A stretch of 64,000 bases of DNA from Dokdonia sp. PRO95 (GCF_000355805.1 NZ_CM001837.1:1513127-1577126); one strand, 5' to 3'; numbered from the stretch's first letter, positions 26,180 to 34,304 are shown. Numbers and translations: made by a program. Notes: generated by a model not told the origin, from the letters alone.

Positions 26180-26315
26180 TTTTTATGCGCATAAATATAA
26201 CAAAGCTTAATCATTAAGAAAATAGCGTGGTTGAAAAAACCCTCAACACATGGCTTATTAATTTTTTTGTAACTTAAAGTATTGGAAAATAAATTATTAA
26301 CTAAACCCAAATATT

Positions 26316-26762
26316 ATGAAAACACTAATGATGATTTGCTTTTATGTGATGGGTGCTACACTTATAACGAGTGATGGATGGAATACGGATGAACCTACAA
26401 TGAGCCTTGAAGGGGTATGGGAATTAGAAAACCAGCAGATGTATGAAAATGGGATGCTCTCAGAAATGCTGCCCAATGAGAATGGGTATAGGCAGGTGAA
26501 GATGTATAGTAAAGGGAAGGTGATGTGGACACGTAATGATCCATCAGATAGTAATGAGTGGTTTGGCTATGGTACATATACCGTAGCAGATGGTTTTCTA
26601 GAAGAACGGTTGGAGTATGCCTCTGGCCCTATGATGAATATTGTAGACACGACTCAAATTTTCAGATTTGAATTAGTAATGGGAGCAAACAGTTACCAGC
26701 AAATACAGCTAGATGAAGATGGACATAGAGCAGAAGGCGAGAGTTATATAAGAATAGAGTAA
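26316..26762 (+). CDS. Exported protein of unknown function, lipocalin-like
   Basis: Protein of 148 residues with a probable signal peptide (MKTLMMICFYVMGATLITS). The mature part has GVWELENQQ, then alternating hydrophobic strands with GKVMWTR and WFGYGTYTV, which resembles small calycin/lipocalin-type beta-barrels such as DUF4488; this is pattern similarity only. It lies alone between two oppositely oriented tRNA-Pro genes. No -7 box is obvious immediately upstream. Confidence 0.65.
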   Translation: MKTLMMICFYVMGATLITSDGWNTDEPTMSLEGVWELENQQMYENGMLSEMLPNENGYRQVKMYSKGKVMWTRNDPSDSNEWFGYGTYTVADGFLEERLEYASGPMMNIVDTTQIFRFELVMGANSYQQIQLDEDGHRAEGESYIRIE

Positions 26763-26788
26763 GATTTATAATTATTGATCAATAAAGC

Positions 26789-26820
26789 TTGTGATTATAT
26801 AATAGATTTTATTATATTTG
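26789..26820 (+). promoter_or_regulatory. Promoter of tRNA-Pro(UGG)
   Basis: TTG (26789-26791), a 21-base spacer, then TATATTTG (26813-26820), ending 16 bases before the tRNA 5' end. Confidence 0.65.
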
Positions 26821-26836
26821 CACCCCGTTAAATACT

Positions 26837-26911
26837 CGGGGTATAGCGTAGCCCGGTTATCGCGCCTCGTTTGGGACGAGGAGGTCGCAAGTTCGAATCT
26901 TGCTACCCCGA
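26837..26911 (+). tRNA. tRNA-Pro (anticodon UGG)
   Basis: Cloverleaf of 75 bases: acceptor CGGGGTA with TACCCCG, anticodon stem CCTCG/CGAGG with loop TTTGGGA (anticodon TGG), T arm GCAAG-TTCGAAT-CTTGC, discriminator A. CCA is not encoded. Confidence 0.95.
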
Positions 26912-26912
26912 C

Positions 26913-26941
26913 AAAAACCAGCCTTTTTAGGCTGGTTTTTT
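26913..26941 (+). terminator. Terminator after tRNA-Pro(UGG)
   Basis: AAAAACCAGCC, loop TTTTTA, GGCTGGTTTTTT: an 11-bp stem with T-run starting 2 bases after the tRNA. Confidence 0.88.
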
Positions 26942-26997
26942 CATTTTAAAAGGTTTTGGATATTCATAATCTTTTATATTATGAAATTGTTTAAAGC

Positions 26998-27029
26998 AAA
27001 AATGCGAGCCTGTGAGGGCTCGCATTTTT
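26998..27029 (-). terminator. Terminator of the DUF3078 genes
   Basis: AAAAATGCGAGCC, loop TGTGAG, GGCTCGCATTTTT: a perfect 13-bp stem with A/T runs, 43 bases past the end of the minus-strand DUF3078 gene. Confidence 0.82.
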
Positions 27030-27071
27030 ATTATGTATCACTAGCCTTAAAGCTAGTAGTATTGCAATTAC

Positions 27072-28013
27072 TTAGAATGCATACGTAAGTCCTAATAGGT
27101 AGTATGATTGTATTTTGTTATCTACAGCGCTATCACCTACTTCAAAAGGAATAGCCGTTGGATCTTCAGCAAGTAAATTGTTATTTGCGAAGTTTACTGC
27201 CTCTTGTCTGTTTCCTCTTAAACCAAATTCAAAACCAACACCGATTTGATTAAACAATTTGTAGCTGAAAGAGTTAATCCATGTGAAGTTTGATAAGTCG
27301 CTGCTCTTGTAGCTTGCAAATGCTGATAAGTTAGATTTGAATGCAATTTTACCAATCTGACGTGTATAATCTGCAACGATTTTTGCTCCTAAAGAAGATT
27401 CAAATACTGCGTCGTTATCAGAGAATACAAAGTTGTAGTTAAGTGGGTGTACTACAACTACAAGGTTTGTAATAGGAGTCCATGTAGCACCAACACCTAA
27501 ATCTAAGTATCCTGGATCGTTAAAGTTATTTAATATCGTAGTTCTGTATTCACCTAATGCAGATACAGCAATCTTGTCAGTTAACTTGTAACCGTATAAA
27601 GATGAAACATTAAAAACATCTGTAGCTTCTTGAAAGCCTTCTTCTTCCTCACCTTCTTCATCAAATTTTACCCATCCTAAGTTTACGTTTAGGCTGTTTC
27701 TCCAGAAGTATTTTTCTTCTAGTTTATTTGCAAATACGTTACCGGTAATACCTATGTTACCTGAAGATACGTTAGGTGCACCTTGAGAATACCAATCGCT
27801 AAATTTAGAGAAATTTCCTCCTATTGTTCCAAATGCTCCGTATTTCCATCCTGGAAGAGCATCGATTTGTGCTTGTAAACTATTTACTTCTCCTTGAAGC
27901 TTTGCAATTTCTGCTTTCTTAGGAGCTTGTTGCGCTTTTAATTCTTCTTCTGTTTGTGCTTGCGCGCTGATTGTGAGGAGTATAGCTGCTCCTAAAACAA
28001 TAAGTCTTTTCAT
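27072..28013 (-). CDS. DUF3078 outer-membrane-like protein (second copy)
   Basis: Exported protein of 313 residues. Signal peptide MKRLIVLGAAILLTISAQAQ, a short coiled-coil (KKAEIAKLQGEVNSLQAQID), then a beta-strand-rich domain matching DUF3078 (GNFSKFSDWYSQGAPN, WRNSLNVNLGWVKF) that ends in an aromatic residue (LLGLTYAF), typical of outer-membrane beta-barrels. Function unknown. It is the last gene downstream of the suf region, after a second DUF3078 gene, and has its own -7 box. Confidence 0.85.
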   Translation of the reverse strand: MKRLIVLGAAILLTISAQAQTEEELKAQQAPKKAEIAKLQGEVNSLQAQIDALPGWKYGAFGTIGGNFSKFSDWYSQGAPNVSSGNIGITGNVFANKLEEKYFWRNSLNVNLGWVKFDEEGEEEEGFQEATDVFNVSSLYGYKLTDKIAVSALGEYRTTILNNFNDPGYLDLGVGATWTPITNLVVVVHPLNYNFVFSDNDAVFESSLGAKIVADYTRQIGKIAFKSNLSAFASYKSSDLSNFTWINSFSYKLFNQIGVGFEFGLRGNRQEAVNFANNNLLAEDPTAIPFEVGDSAVDNKIQSYYLLGLTYAF

Positions 28014-28040
28014 AATAATAATTAGTTAAGATTTGTAGCG

Positions 28041-28048
28041 CAAAGATA
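28041..28048 (-). promoter_or_regulatory. -7 element of the second DUF3078 gene
   Basis: Minus-strand TATCTTTG fits TAnnTTTG and lies 27 bases before the ATG. Confidence 0.5.
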
Positions 28049-28166
28049 TAATTAAATAAAAACTGCTACGCGTAATCTCGCTAATTTAATGGTATTGCCT
28101 CTTTATCGATTAAATGTGACATTAAACGTTAGCTTGTAAGTATAGTTTGTGAAAGTAGCTTGCTAT

Positions 28167-29123
28167 CTAAGATTTCCACTCGAGAAAAGCGTATTTAAGA
28201 CCTACTCCAAGTACTTCTCGTACCTGTAAACCGCTTACTGCATTTTCATCATAAATGAGTTGTAATGCAAGATTTGTAGTAACATATTTATTTACTTGCA
28301 TGGCAACATTGAGTGTGTAATCTAAATCGACATTCTTTACTTTTTCCAGGTAATCTGCATAAAGGTTGAGGGTGTTCTCAAATACGACATTTTCAAACAG
28401 CTCTTCTTTATAATAGACACTTAGTGATGAACCTAATTCAAAACGAGTATTTTCATTTGCTTCAACACCAAAAAATGGTTCGTAAGCTGCTACGGCTTCA
28501 GGGTCGCTCTCATCAACTCTCGTAAACTTAGAATGCACAAAAATAAGTCTAGACGTAGCGGGTGCTAGGTTTATTGTAAAGTCATTGCTTTTTTTCCAAA
28601 GAATACCAGGCCCTGCTTGAATGTAAGCTGGAGAAAAGGCATCTGTTATCTCTCTTCTGTCTTGTACGGTGTTGATAATTTCTCCCTCTTCATCAAGCAC
28701 ATTGCGGTCAAAAAATTCATAACCAGGTGCCATTTGTGTTCTAAAGTTAAACACGCCAGAATAGTACCAGTTTGATTTATTGATTCTACTACCCACAAGG
28801 CTGTTTAACTCGAGTCTGTCTGTTGTTTTACGTACAAATTTTTGATCTTTTGTGGCAGCAAGACCAAGTATAGAGGTAAGTCTGGTGTCCCATGCAAGTT
28901 TATTGCGTTTATAATTGAGATCCCAGCTTATATTAAAGTTACCTGCGATGTTAGAGGTACCTCCACCTTGCCATTCTTTATTAAAGGCGCTTTGGCTAAA
29001 AAGTAATTCGGCAAGTCCTTTACTTTTCCATCCATCAGGAAGAGAATCTTTTTTCTTAGTCTTCGTTTGGGCGACTAGAATACTACTTGTAGCTAGTAGT
29101 ATTATAAAAAGATATGTTCTCAT
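28167..29123 (-). CDS. DUF3078 outer-membrane-like protein (first copy)
   Basis: Exported protein of 318 residues with signal peptide MRTYLFIILLATSSILVAQ and a DUF3078 beta-rich domain (LFSQSAFNKEWQGGGTSNIAGNFNISWDLNYKRNKLAWDTRLT). Nineteen more codons are open upstream, but ATG 29123 gives a proper signal peptide. It differs from the downstream paralogue in lacking the coiled-coil segment. Position next to DUF2480 and the suf genes is common in this group; a role in envelope or metal transport is speculation. Confidence 0.85.
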   Translation of the reverse strand: MRTYLFIILLATSSILVAQTKTKKKDSLPDGWKSKGLAELLFSQSAFNKEWQGGGTSNIAGNFNISWDLNYKRNKLAWDTRLTSILGLAATKDQKFVRKTTDRLELNSLVGSRINKSNWYYSGVFNFRTQMAPGYEFFDRNVLDEEGEIINTVQDRREITDAFSPAYIQAGPGILWKKSNDFTINLAPATSRLIFVHSKFTRVDESDPEAVAAYEPFFGVEANENTRFELGSSLSVYYKEELFENVVFENTLNLYADYLEKVKNVDLDYTLNVAMQVNKYVTTNLALQLIYDENAVSGLQVREVLGVGLKYAFLEWKS

Positions 29124-29188
29124 AGGGACTTGCTTAAAAATTAAGAAAGTAAATATACACAGGGAGTCTGTGGATGTCAAGACAATTT

Positions 29189-29698
29189 TTAAGCGCGCTT
29201 CTTAAATAGAGGAACGGTAGAGCATGCTTCTCCAAACATAAGGCTACGTACCACAGGTTGAAGTTTTTCTATAAGCAGTAAATATGCGTTAGGAGGTACT
29301 GGTTTATTTGAGCATCCTTTTACGATTAAAGGTACGCCTTGATAAGGTGTTGTGTCAAGATTTGCAATAGCCGTTGTGTAAAGAACAGTTTCTAGAAGCT
29401 CTAAAGAGCCCACGATCGTCTTTTGTGCAATATCTTGTAGCTGAGTAGAAACAAGCATATAGGCCCATGCTGGAACAATAGCGTCTGTACTGCAATGTAA
29501 CGCTACAAACGAGCCTTTATATTGCTGCCAGTCGTGATTTTTTATGCTTTCGCGAAACTGAGTTTCACGTAAAATAAAACCTTGGTCTAGCCATTCAGAA
29601 ATGTCTAGTGTTTCTCTCTTCCCTTTAGGATATAAATCTTCCAAATCAAAGGTGATGAGTTTACTTCCAGCGACTCTATTGATAATTTCTTCTGCCAT
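29189..29698 (-). CDS. DUF2480 family protein
   Basis: Cytosolic protein of 169 residues matching DUF2480, a Bacteroidetes family of unknown function usually found beside suf genes. Motifs are VAGSKLITFDLEDLYPKGKR at the start, HCSTDAIVPAWAYMLV, VPLIVKGCSNKPVPPNAY and SLMFGEACSTVPLFKK. The three conserved Cys (in LHCS, KGCSN and EACST) could bind metal or a cluster. ATG 29698 is preferred to ATG 29704. A 13/16 degenerate palindrome copy lies within (FRES phase). Confidence 0.85.
   Translation of the reverse strand: MAEEIINRVAGSKLITFDLEDLYPKGKRETLDISEWLDQGFILRETQFRESIKNHDWQQYKGSFVALHCSTDAIVPAWAYMLVSTQLQDIAQKTIVGSLELLETVLYTTAIANLDTTPYQGVPLIVKGCSNKPVPPNAYLLLIEKLQPVVRSLMFGEACSTVPLFKKRA
29545..29560. 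repeat. Degenerate palindrome copy (coding)
   Basis: TGCTTTCGCGAAACTG matches the consensus at 13 of 16. On the minus strand it is read as FRES in the DUF2480 gene. Confidence 0.5.
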
Positions 29699-29718
29699 AA
29701 TCATGTAATTAAAAAGTG

Positions 29719-29755
29719 ATGATGCGTTTTAATCCATAAGCTTAAAACGCATCAT
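29719..29755 (-). terminator. Hairpin between the DUF59 and DUF2480 genes
   Basis: ATGATGCGTTTTAA pairs perfectly with TTAAAACGCATCAT (14 bp, 9-base loop). Reading the minus strand, it follows the DUF59 gene and is trailed by CACTTTTTAATT, so it may end or attenuate the sufS-sufE-DUF59 transcript. Confidence 0.55.
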
Positions 29756-29762
29756 AATACTT

Positions 29763-30080
29763 TTATAACATTCCTAATTCTAGTTTTGCTTCTTCACTCA
29801 TGAGGTCTTGTGTCCATGGTGGGTCAAAAGTGATTTCCACTTCGCAATCTTTTACTTCTTTGAGAGATTTTACTTTCTCTTCTACCTCAAGTGGTAGTGT
29901 TTCGGCTACTGGGCAGTTAGGTGTAGTAAGTGTCATAAGGATTTTGGTATCCATGTCTTCGTTTACAAAAACATCGTAAATCAATCCTAACTCATAAATA
30001 TCTACAGGAATTTCTGGATCGTAAATGGTTTTTAGTACTCGTACAATCTTATCTCCTAACTCTTCTGTGTTTACTTCCAT
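29763..30080 (-). CDS. sufT: DUF59/MIP18 Fe-S assembly factor (SufT-like)
   Basis: Small protein of 105 residues of the DUF59/MIP18/SufT family, which helps Fe-S cluster maturation. Conserved VLKTIYDPEIPVDIYELGLIYDV, TLTTPNCPVAETLP (with the reactive Cys) and EITFDPPWTQDLMSEEAK are intact. It follows sufE on the same strand with an 87-base gap containing a degenerate palindrome copy. Confidence 0.9.
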   Translation of the reverse strand: MEVNTEELGDKIVRVLKTIYDPEIPVDIYELGLIYDVFVNEDMDTKILMTLTTPNCPVAETLPLEVEEKVKSLKEVKDCEVEITFDPPWTQDLMSEEAKLELGML

Positions 30081-30140
30081 ATGTATTGTGGTACTGCAAT
30101 GCAGTCTCTTTTATTTAGTTAATAATGGTGAATTACATCA

Positions 30141-30156
30141 CATTTTCGCGCAAGCG
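30141..30156. repeat. Degenerate palindrome copy (intergenic)
   Basis: CATTTTCGCGCAAGCG matches the consensus at 13 of 16, in the sufE-DUF59 gap. Confidence 0.45.
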
Positions 30157-30167
30157 TAATTGATAAT

Positions 30168-30593
30168 TTAATTCAGTTGTGTTTGATAAGCTACAGCATA
30201 TAGCTTTATCTGCTTGATCATGCTCACAAGCCCGTTTGCACGGGTAGGAGAGAGGTGGTCTTTAAGTCCTATCTCGTCTATAAACGAAGTGTCTGCATCT
30301 ATAATTGCTTGTGGTGGTTGCCCAGAAAAAGCACGTATAAGTATCGCTATGATTCCTTTTGTGATAATCGCATCACTATCTGCAGTAAAGGCAATCTCAC
30401 CGTCTTTCATATCTGCATGTACCCATACTTTGCTCTGGCAGCCTTTTATGATGTAATCATCAGTTTTAAACTGATCATCAATCATAGGAAGTGATTTTCC
30501 TAAGTCTATCATATACTCATAACGTTGCATCCAGTCTTCAAACATGCTGAACTCATCAACGATTTCATCTTGTATTTCTTGTATACTTGCCAT
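30168..30593 (-). CDS. sufE: SufE family sulfur acceptor
   Basis: Accepts persulfide sulfur from SufS for Fe-S assembly; 141 residues, the usual SufE size. DEFSMFEDWMQRYEYMIDLG is the family start, and the active Cys is in YIIKGCQSKVWVHA near residue 50; SPTRANGLVSMIKQIK closes the domain. It lies 2 bases after the META-domain gene and downstream of sufS. Confidence 0.93.
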   Translation of the reverse strand: MASIQEIQDEIVDEFSMFEDWMQRYEYMIDLGKSLPMIDDQFKTDDYIIKGCQSKVWVHADMKDGEIAFTADSDAIITKGIIAILIRAFSGQPPQAIIDADTSFIDEIGLKDHLSPTRANGLVSMIKQIKLYAVAYQTQLN

Positions 30594-30595
30594 AA

Positions 30596-31024
30596 TTATA
30601 TTGCTGTTGATGTTGCTTTAAAAAGTACTTGGTCTTTGTTATATAAAGTAAGTGTTCCGTTTTTGAGAGTGTATCTATTTACCTTTAGGAGATTTTGGAA
30701 AATTTTTTTCTCTAAATCCATAGCCTCCGCAGGACATGCTTTTTTAGTAGATAACGGATCTGTAATATCTAATTTATCCTTTGTGAGTGTAAACGCTGCA
30801 TTATAAGAATTACATCCAGAAAAACCAGTTATTCTCCTTTTTTGATTTTCTATGTTAAAGGTGATTCCTTGTTTTGTGATTGGATTTTCTGCGACACTCG
30901 TAAGTGTGTAGTATCCAGAAAATCTAGGTGCTTTCACGTCCGGTTCGCTTTCCTTTTTTTCGGTTGCGCAGCTGCTTAAAAAGAGGCCTAGCATTAAAGC
31001 GATGATGTAATATGTGTGTTTCAT
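30596..31024 (-). CDS. META-domain lipoprotein
   Basis: Exported lipoprotein of 142 residues. Signal peptide with lipobox (LFLSSC), then a META/HslJ-like domain with ITGFSGCNSYNAAFTL and LSTKKACPAEAMDLEKKIF. The two Cys of these motifs are typical of the family, which is linked to heat-shock or novobiocin phenotypes in E. coli HslJ. It sits between a GNAT gene and sufE on the same strand, with its own -7 box (minus strand, 31048-31041), so it is likely an insertion into the suf order rather than a Suf component. Confidence 0.85.
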   Translation of the reverse strand: MKHTYYIIALMLGLFLSSCATEKKESEPDVKAPRFSGYYTLTSVAENPITKQGITFNIENQKRRITGFSGCNSYNAAFTLTKDKLDITDPLSTKKACPAEAMDLEKKIFQNLLKVNRYTLKNGTLTLYNKDQVLFKATSTAI

Positions 31025-31040
31025 AGTAAAATAGTATTTG

Positions 31041-31048
31041 CAAAGATA
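31041..31048 (-). promoter_or_regulatory. -7 element of the META-domain gene
   Basis: Minus-strand TATCTTTG fits TAnnTTTG and lies 16 bases before the ATG. Confidence 0.5.
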
Positions 31049-31067
31049 GTGCCCAGAAGATTAACTG

Positions 31068-31616
31068 TCATTCTGTCGAGTCTAGCATTTTATGCATATA
31101 CCACATAGGGCGGTATTCATCATGTAATAATGTAAAGTCTAGTTTTTGCTGTTCTGTTTTTTGAAATCCTAATTTCTTATAAAATTGCTGTGCTTGCGTA
31201 TGTTTATCCATAGCGTCTAGCCAGATCAGGGTGTGTTTTTGTGCTATTGCAATTTGTTCTGCATAACCCATCAGAGCATAGCCAACACCTTTGCCTTGAA
31301 CAGATGTGTCTAGGTATATACGATGTACTTTAAAAGCTTTGTGAGATGCTAGCGGTGCATACTCGCAGTCATCAATGAGCTTTAATATACCTACTATCTT
31401 ATCGTTATAGTGCACAAAGTAGTATAGGCTATTATCATCACTAAGCTCTTGAGCTAAGTTTTTTTTGCCATAAATCTGATCGAGATACCATAAGCCTTCG
31501 TCTTTCCAAAAATGCGCATATGCAGATGGATACACCCTCTTCATCAAATTATATAAACGTTCTTGATCTATAAGCTCAATAGACGTTAGTGTAATATGTG
31601 AATTTACCTGTATCAA
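31068..31616 (-). CDS. GNAT-family N-acetyltransferase
   Basis: Acetyl-CoA-dependent acetyltransferase of 182 residues. Motif A is VHRIYLDTSVQGKGVGYALMGYAEQIA (Q/RxxGxG/A: QGKGVG), and motif B is WLDAMDKHTQAQQFYKKLGFQ. The substrate is not predictable. It is 35 bases downstream of sufS on the same strand and probably cotranscribed. Confidence 0.88.
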   Translation of the reverse strand: MIQVNSHITLTSIELIDQERLYNLMKRVYPSAYAHFWKDEGLWYLDQIYGKKNLAQELSDDNSLYYFVHYNDKIVGILKLIDDCEYAPLASHKAFKVHRIYLDTSVQGKGVGYALMGYAEQIAIAQKHTLIWLDAMDKHTQAQQFYKKLGFQKTEQQKLDFTLLHDEYRPMWYMHKMLDSTE

Positions 31617-31651
31617 TATGGCAATGTCTAAAAATGATGTACTATAAGATA

Positions 31652-32866
31652 TTATGAGAGCATGGTAACTGCTCGTTTTAATCCAGTTACAAAGGTGTCT
31701 ATTTCTTCCTTGGTATTATAAAAAGAAAAAGAAGCGCGTACTGTTCCTGGTATTTTATAATACTCCATAATAGGCTGTGCACAGTGATGACCAGTACGCA
31801 CTGCAATGCCTAGTTTGTCAAGTATCGTCCCTATATCATAAGGGTGTATATTTCCTACATTAAAAGAAATAACGGCAGTTTTGTGTGCAGAAGTACCATA
31901 AATCTTTAGACCTTCTATTTCTAGTAATTTCTTCGTTCCATACTGTAAAAGCTCATCTTCATAGCTCGCTATGTTATCGAAGCCTATAGTGTTCATGTAA
32001 TCGAGTCCTGCGGCTGTAGCAATCCCTCCACAAATGTTAGGCGTTCCGGCTTCAAATTTGTGAGGTAAACCAGCATAGGTGGTTTTTTCAAAACTTACTT
32101 GATCTATCATCTCGCCACCACCTTGATAAGGAGGTAGTTTAGTAAGCCATTCTTCTTTTCCGTATAGAATTCCCACTCCAGTAGGGCCGCAAATTTTATG
32201 TGCAGAACATACGTAGAAGTCGGCGTCTAGTGCTTGTACATCTGGTTTGATGTGAGGAGTAGCTTGTGCGCCATCTATAAGAACTGCAGCACCTACTTTA
32301 TGAGCTTCCTCAATGATGTGCTCTATAGGGTTTATAGTTCCTAATGCGTTAGATACGTGGTTTACAAAGACTAGTTTTAAGTTAGGAGATAACGCTTTCG
32401 CGAAAGCGTCCATATCCAGCTCACCACTTTCTGTCTGAGGTATTACTTTAAGTATAGCTCCAGTTTTTTCGCAAAGCATTTGCCATGGTACAATGTTACT
32501 ATGGTGCTCTAGTGCCGAAACTAAAACCTCTTCACCTTCTTTTAGTATTGAGGCAAAACCATGTGCCACAAGATTAATAGCATGTGTAGTTCCTGCAGTG
32601 AGAATGATCTCGTAAGGCTTTGCTGCGTTAAAATGCTTTTGAATTTTAATACGCGCCTCCTCATAAGCGTCTGTTGCTTCTTGAGAAAGTGAGTGTACGC
32701 CGCGATGGATATTTGCATTATAGTTTGAGTAGTAGTCTACAATAGCATCTATAACCACTTGTGGTGTTTGTGAAGTGGCGGCATTATCAAAATAAATAAG
32801 CGGATTTCCATTTACTTCTCTTTTGAGAATAGGGAAGTCATTGCGTATTTTCTTAACGTCTAGCAT
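31652..32866 (-). CDS. sufS: Cysteine desulfurase SufS
   Basis: PLP-dependent group II cysteine desulfurase of 404 residues, releasing sulfur from cysteine for Fe-S assembly. YFDNAATSQTP, HRGVHSLS, VLIDGAQATPH, the PLP lysine in CSAHKICGPTGVGILYG, GTPNICGG and the active-site Cys in RTGHHCAQPIM are all present. Residues 154-158 (AFAKA in MDAFAKALSPN) are encoded by the palindrome at a position where SufS proteins usually have a Phe-x-Lys-Ala-Leu segment. It begins a transcription unit separate from sufD: a terminator and a -7 box lie between. Confidence 0.95.
   Translation of the reverse strand: MLDVKKIRNDFPILKREVNGNPLIYFDNAATSQTPQVVIDAIVDYYSNYNANIHRGVHSLSQEATDAYEEARIKIQKHFNAAKPYEIILTAGTTHAINLVAHGFASILKEGEEVLVSALEHHSNIVPWQMLCEKTGAILKVIPQTESGELDMDAFAKALSPNLKLVFVNHVSNALGTINPIEHIIEEAHKVGAAVLIDGAQATPHIKPDVQALDADFYVCSAHKICGPTGVGILYGKEEWLTKLPPYQGGGEMIDQVSFEKTTYAGLPHKFEAGTPNICGGIATAAGLDYMNTIGFDNIASYEDELLQYGTKKLLEIEGLKIYGTSAHKTAVISFNVGNIHPYDIGTILDKLGIAVRTGHHCAQPIMEYYKIPGTVRASFSFYNTKEEIDTFVTGLKRAVTMLS
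32393..32408. repeat. AFAKA palindrome copy 9 (coding)
   Basis: Perfect CGCTTTCGCGAAAGCG in sufS, in the AFAKA phase on the minus strand. Confidence 0.95.
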
Positions 32867-32883
32867 AGCATTTTTCTTTGTTA

Positions 32884-32891
32884 CAAAGATA
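32884..32891 (-). promoter_or_regulatory. -7 element of the sufS unit
   Basis: Minus-strand TATCTTTG fits TAnnTTTG, 17 bases before the sufS ATG and downstream of the sufD terminator. Confidence 0.55.
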
Positions 32892-32941
32892 CAAACTGGA
32901 CTACTTTTAGGCTACTCCAGTATGTGTTGAGTTTAAAATGA

Positions 32942-32971
32942 AAAAGCCGTTACTGGAGAGTAACGGCTTTT
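32942..32971 (-). terminator. Terminator between sufD and sufS
   Basis: AAAAGCCGTTACT, loop GGAG, AGTAACGGCTTTT: a perfect 13-bp stem whose minus-strand 3' side ends in TTTT, 19 bases after sufD. Confidence 0.85.
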
Positions 32972-32990
32972 AATATATGGTACTAATTAC

Positions 32991-34304
32991 CTATTGCTCG
33001 AAGCCGATGTTTACACCGATTTTCTTAGCAATAAGTTTTGTGATTCTATCCTTTAACTGAGGGATTTTTACACTTGACAGCACTGTGTTTGCAAAAGCAT
33101 ACATCAATAAAGCACGCCCTTCTTTCTCTGCTATACCACGTGATTGTAAATAGAACAGAGCACTCTCGTCTAGTTGACCTATGGTACAACCATGAGAACA
33201 ACGTACATCATCTGCAAAAATCTCTAATTGAGGTTTTGAGTTGATAGTTGCAGTGTCATCTAATAAAATGTTGTTATTAGATTGGTAAGCATTTGTTTTT
33301 TGAGCTTCTTTCTCAACAACTACTTTCCCATTAAATACACCTACAGATTTATCTGCAAAAATACCTTTGTAATCCTGGTGGCTCTCGCAGTTAGGGGTAA
33401 TGTGGTGTACTAGTGTGTTGTGGTCTACGTGCTGTTTTCCTTCTATAATCGTAATACCTTTAAGGATAGAGTCCATGTACTCTCCTTTTTGATAAAAGTT
33501 AAGGTTGTTACGAGTGATGTTTCCACCTAGAGAAAAAGTATGTACAGAAACAATACTTTCTTTGTGCTGCTCTATCTCTGTAGTATCTACAAGGGAAGCA
33601 CTTAGGTTATCGTTCTGAATCTTATAGTAATCTACAAGCGCTCTTTTGTCTGCAAAGATTTCTGTTACAACATTAGTAAGCACTTTCTTGTCTGTAAGAC
33701 TCTGGTGGCGCTCTATAATTTGTACTTCAGAATTTTCTTCGGCAACAATAAGGTTACGTGGTTGTAGCATCATTGCATCATTTGCTCCTGTAGCAAAGTG
33801 TACAATCTGGATAGGCTTTTGTGCTACTTTTCCTTTTGGGATGTAAATGTAAGCACCATCTTTTGCAAATGCAGTGTTAAGAGAATCCATAGATTCACCC
33901 TTTGCAATCTTATTAAAGTAAACGTCTATAACTTGTTTGTACTTTGGCTTTGATAGTGCTGCACCCATTGTACATACATCAATACCATCATGCGTAGTTT
34001 CTGAAAGAAATGAGCTATAAACCCCATCTACAAAAACGATTTTATAAGTGTCTACATCATTAAGAAAATACTGCTTTACATCTTTAAAGTCTAGTGCAGC
34101 TTCTTTACTAGGGAAGATGTTGTAATCTTCCTTAAGAATGCTGTTAAGAGATGTGTATTTCCAGTTTTCTAATTTCTTTGTAGGAAACCCTTCTGCTTCA
34201 AAAGTCTTGATGGCCTCGTTACGAATGTCGTATATATGAGAATCTGCATCAATACTTTCTTGAAGTACGATATGGTTACTTACTAATTTATCTTTTAAAC
34301 TCAT
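32991..34304 (-). CDS. sufD: Fe-S cluster assembly protein SufD
   Basis: SufBCD scaffold subunit of 437 residues. NWKYTSLNSIL at the N-terminus, NTAFAKDGAYIYIPKGKV, HNTLVHHITPNCESHQDYKGIF and the C-terminal SKPQLEIFADDVRCSHGCTIGQLDESALFYLQSRGI carry the SufB/D beta-helix and dimer signatures. Its AFAK is family-typical and is not encoded by the repeat. It follows sufC by 81 bases and is closed by a terminator. Confidence 0.95.
   Translation of the reverse strand: MSLKDKLVSNHIVLQESIDADSHIYDIRNEAIKTFEAEGFPTKKLENWKYTSLNSILKEDYNIFPSKEAALDFKDVKQYFLNDVDTYKIVFVDGVYSSFLSETTHDGIDVCTMGAALSKPKYKQVIDVYFNKIAKGESMDSLNTAFAKDGAYIYIPKGKVAQKPIQIVHFATGANDAMMLQPRNLIVAEENSEVQIIERHQSLTDKKVLTNVVTEIFADKRALVDYYKIQNDNLSASLVDTTEIEQHKESIVSVHTFSLGGNITRNNLNFYQKGEYMDSILKGITIIEGKQHVDHNTLVHHITPNCESHQDYKGIFADKSVGVFNGKVVVEKEAQKTNAYQSNNNILLDDTATINSKPQLEIFADDVRCSHGCTIGQLDESALFYLQSRGIAEKEGRALLMYAFANTVLSSVKIPQLKDRITKLIAKKIGVNIGFEQ

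Noticed and set aside
26913-27029. Two close inverted repeats taken for an attachment site or small mobile element
   Set aside because: Each is a self-contained terminator hairpin with A/T runs, serving the tRNA and the DUF3078 gene.
32991-34304. AFAK in SufD taken as another repeat copy
   Set aside because: The DNA does not match the palindrome, and NTAFAxDG is a normal SufD motif.
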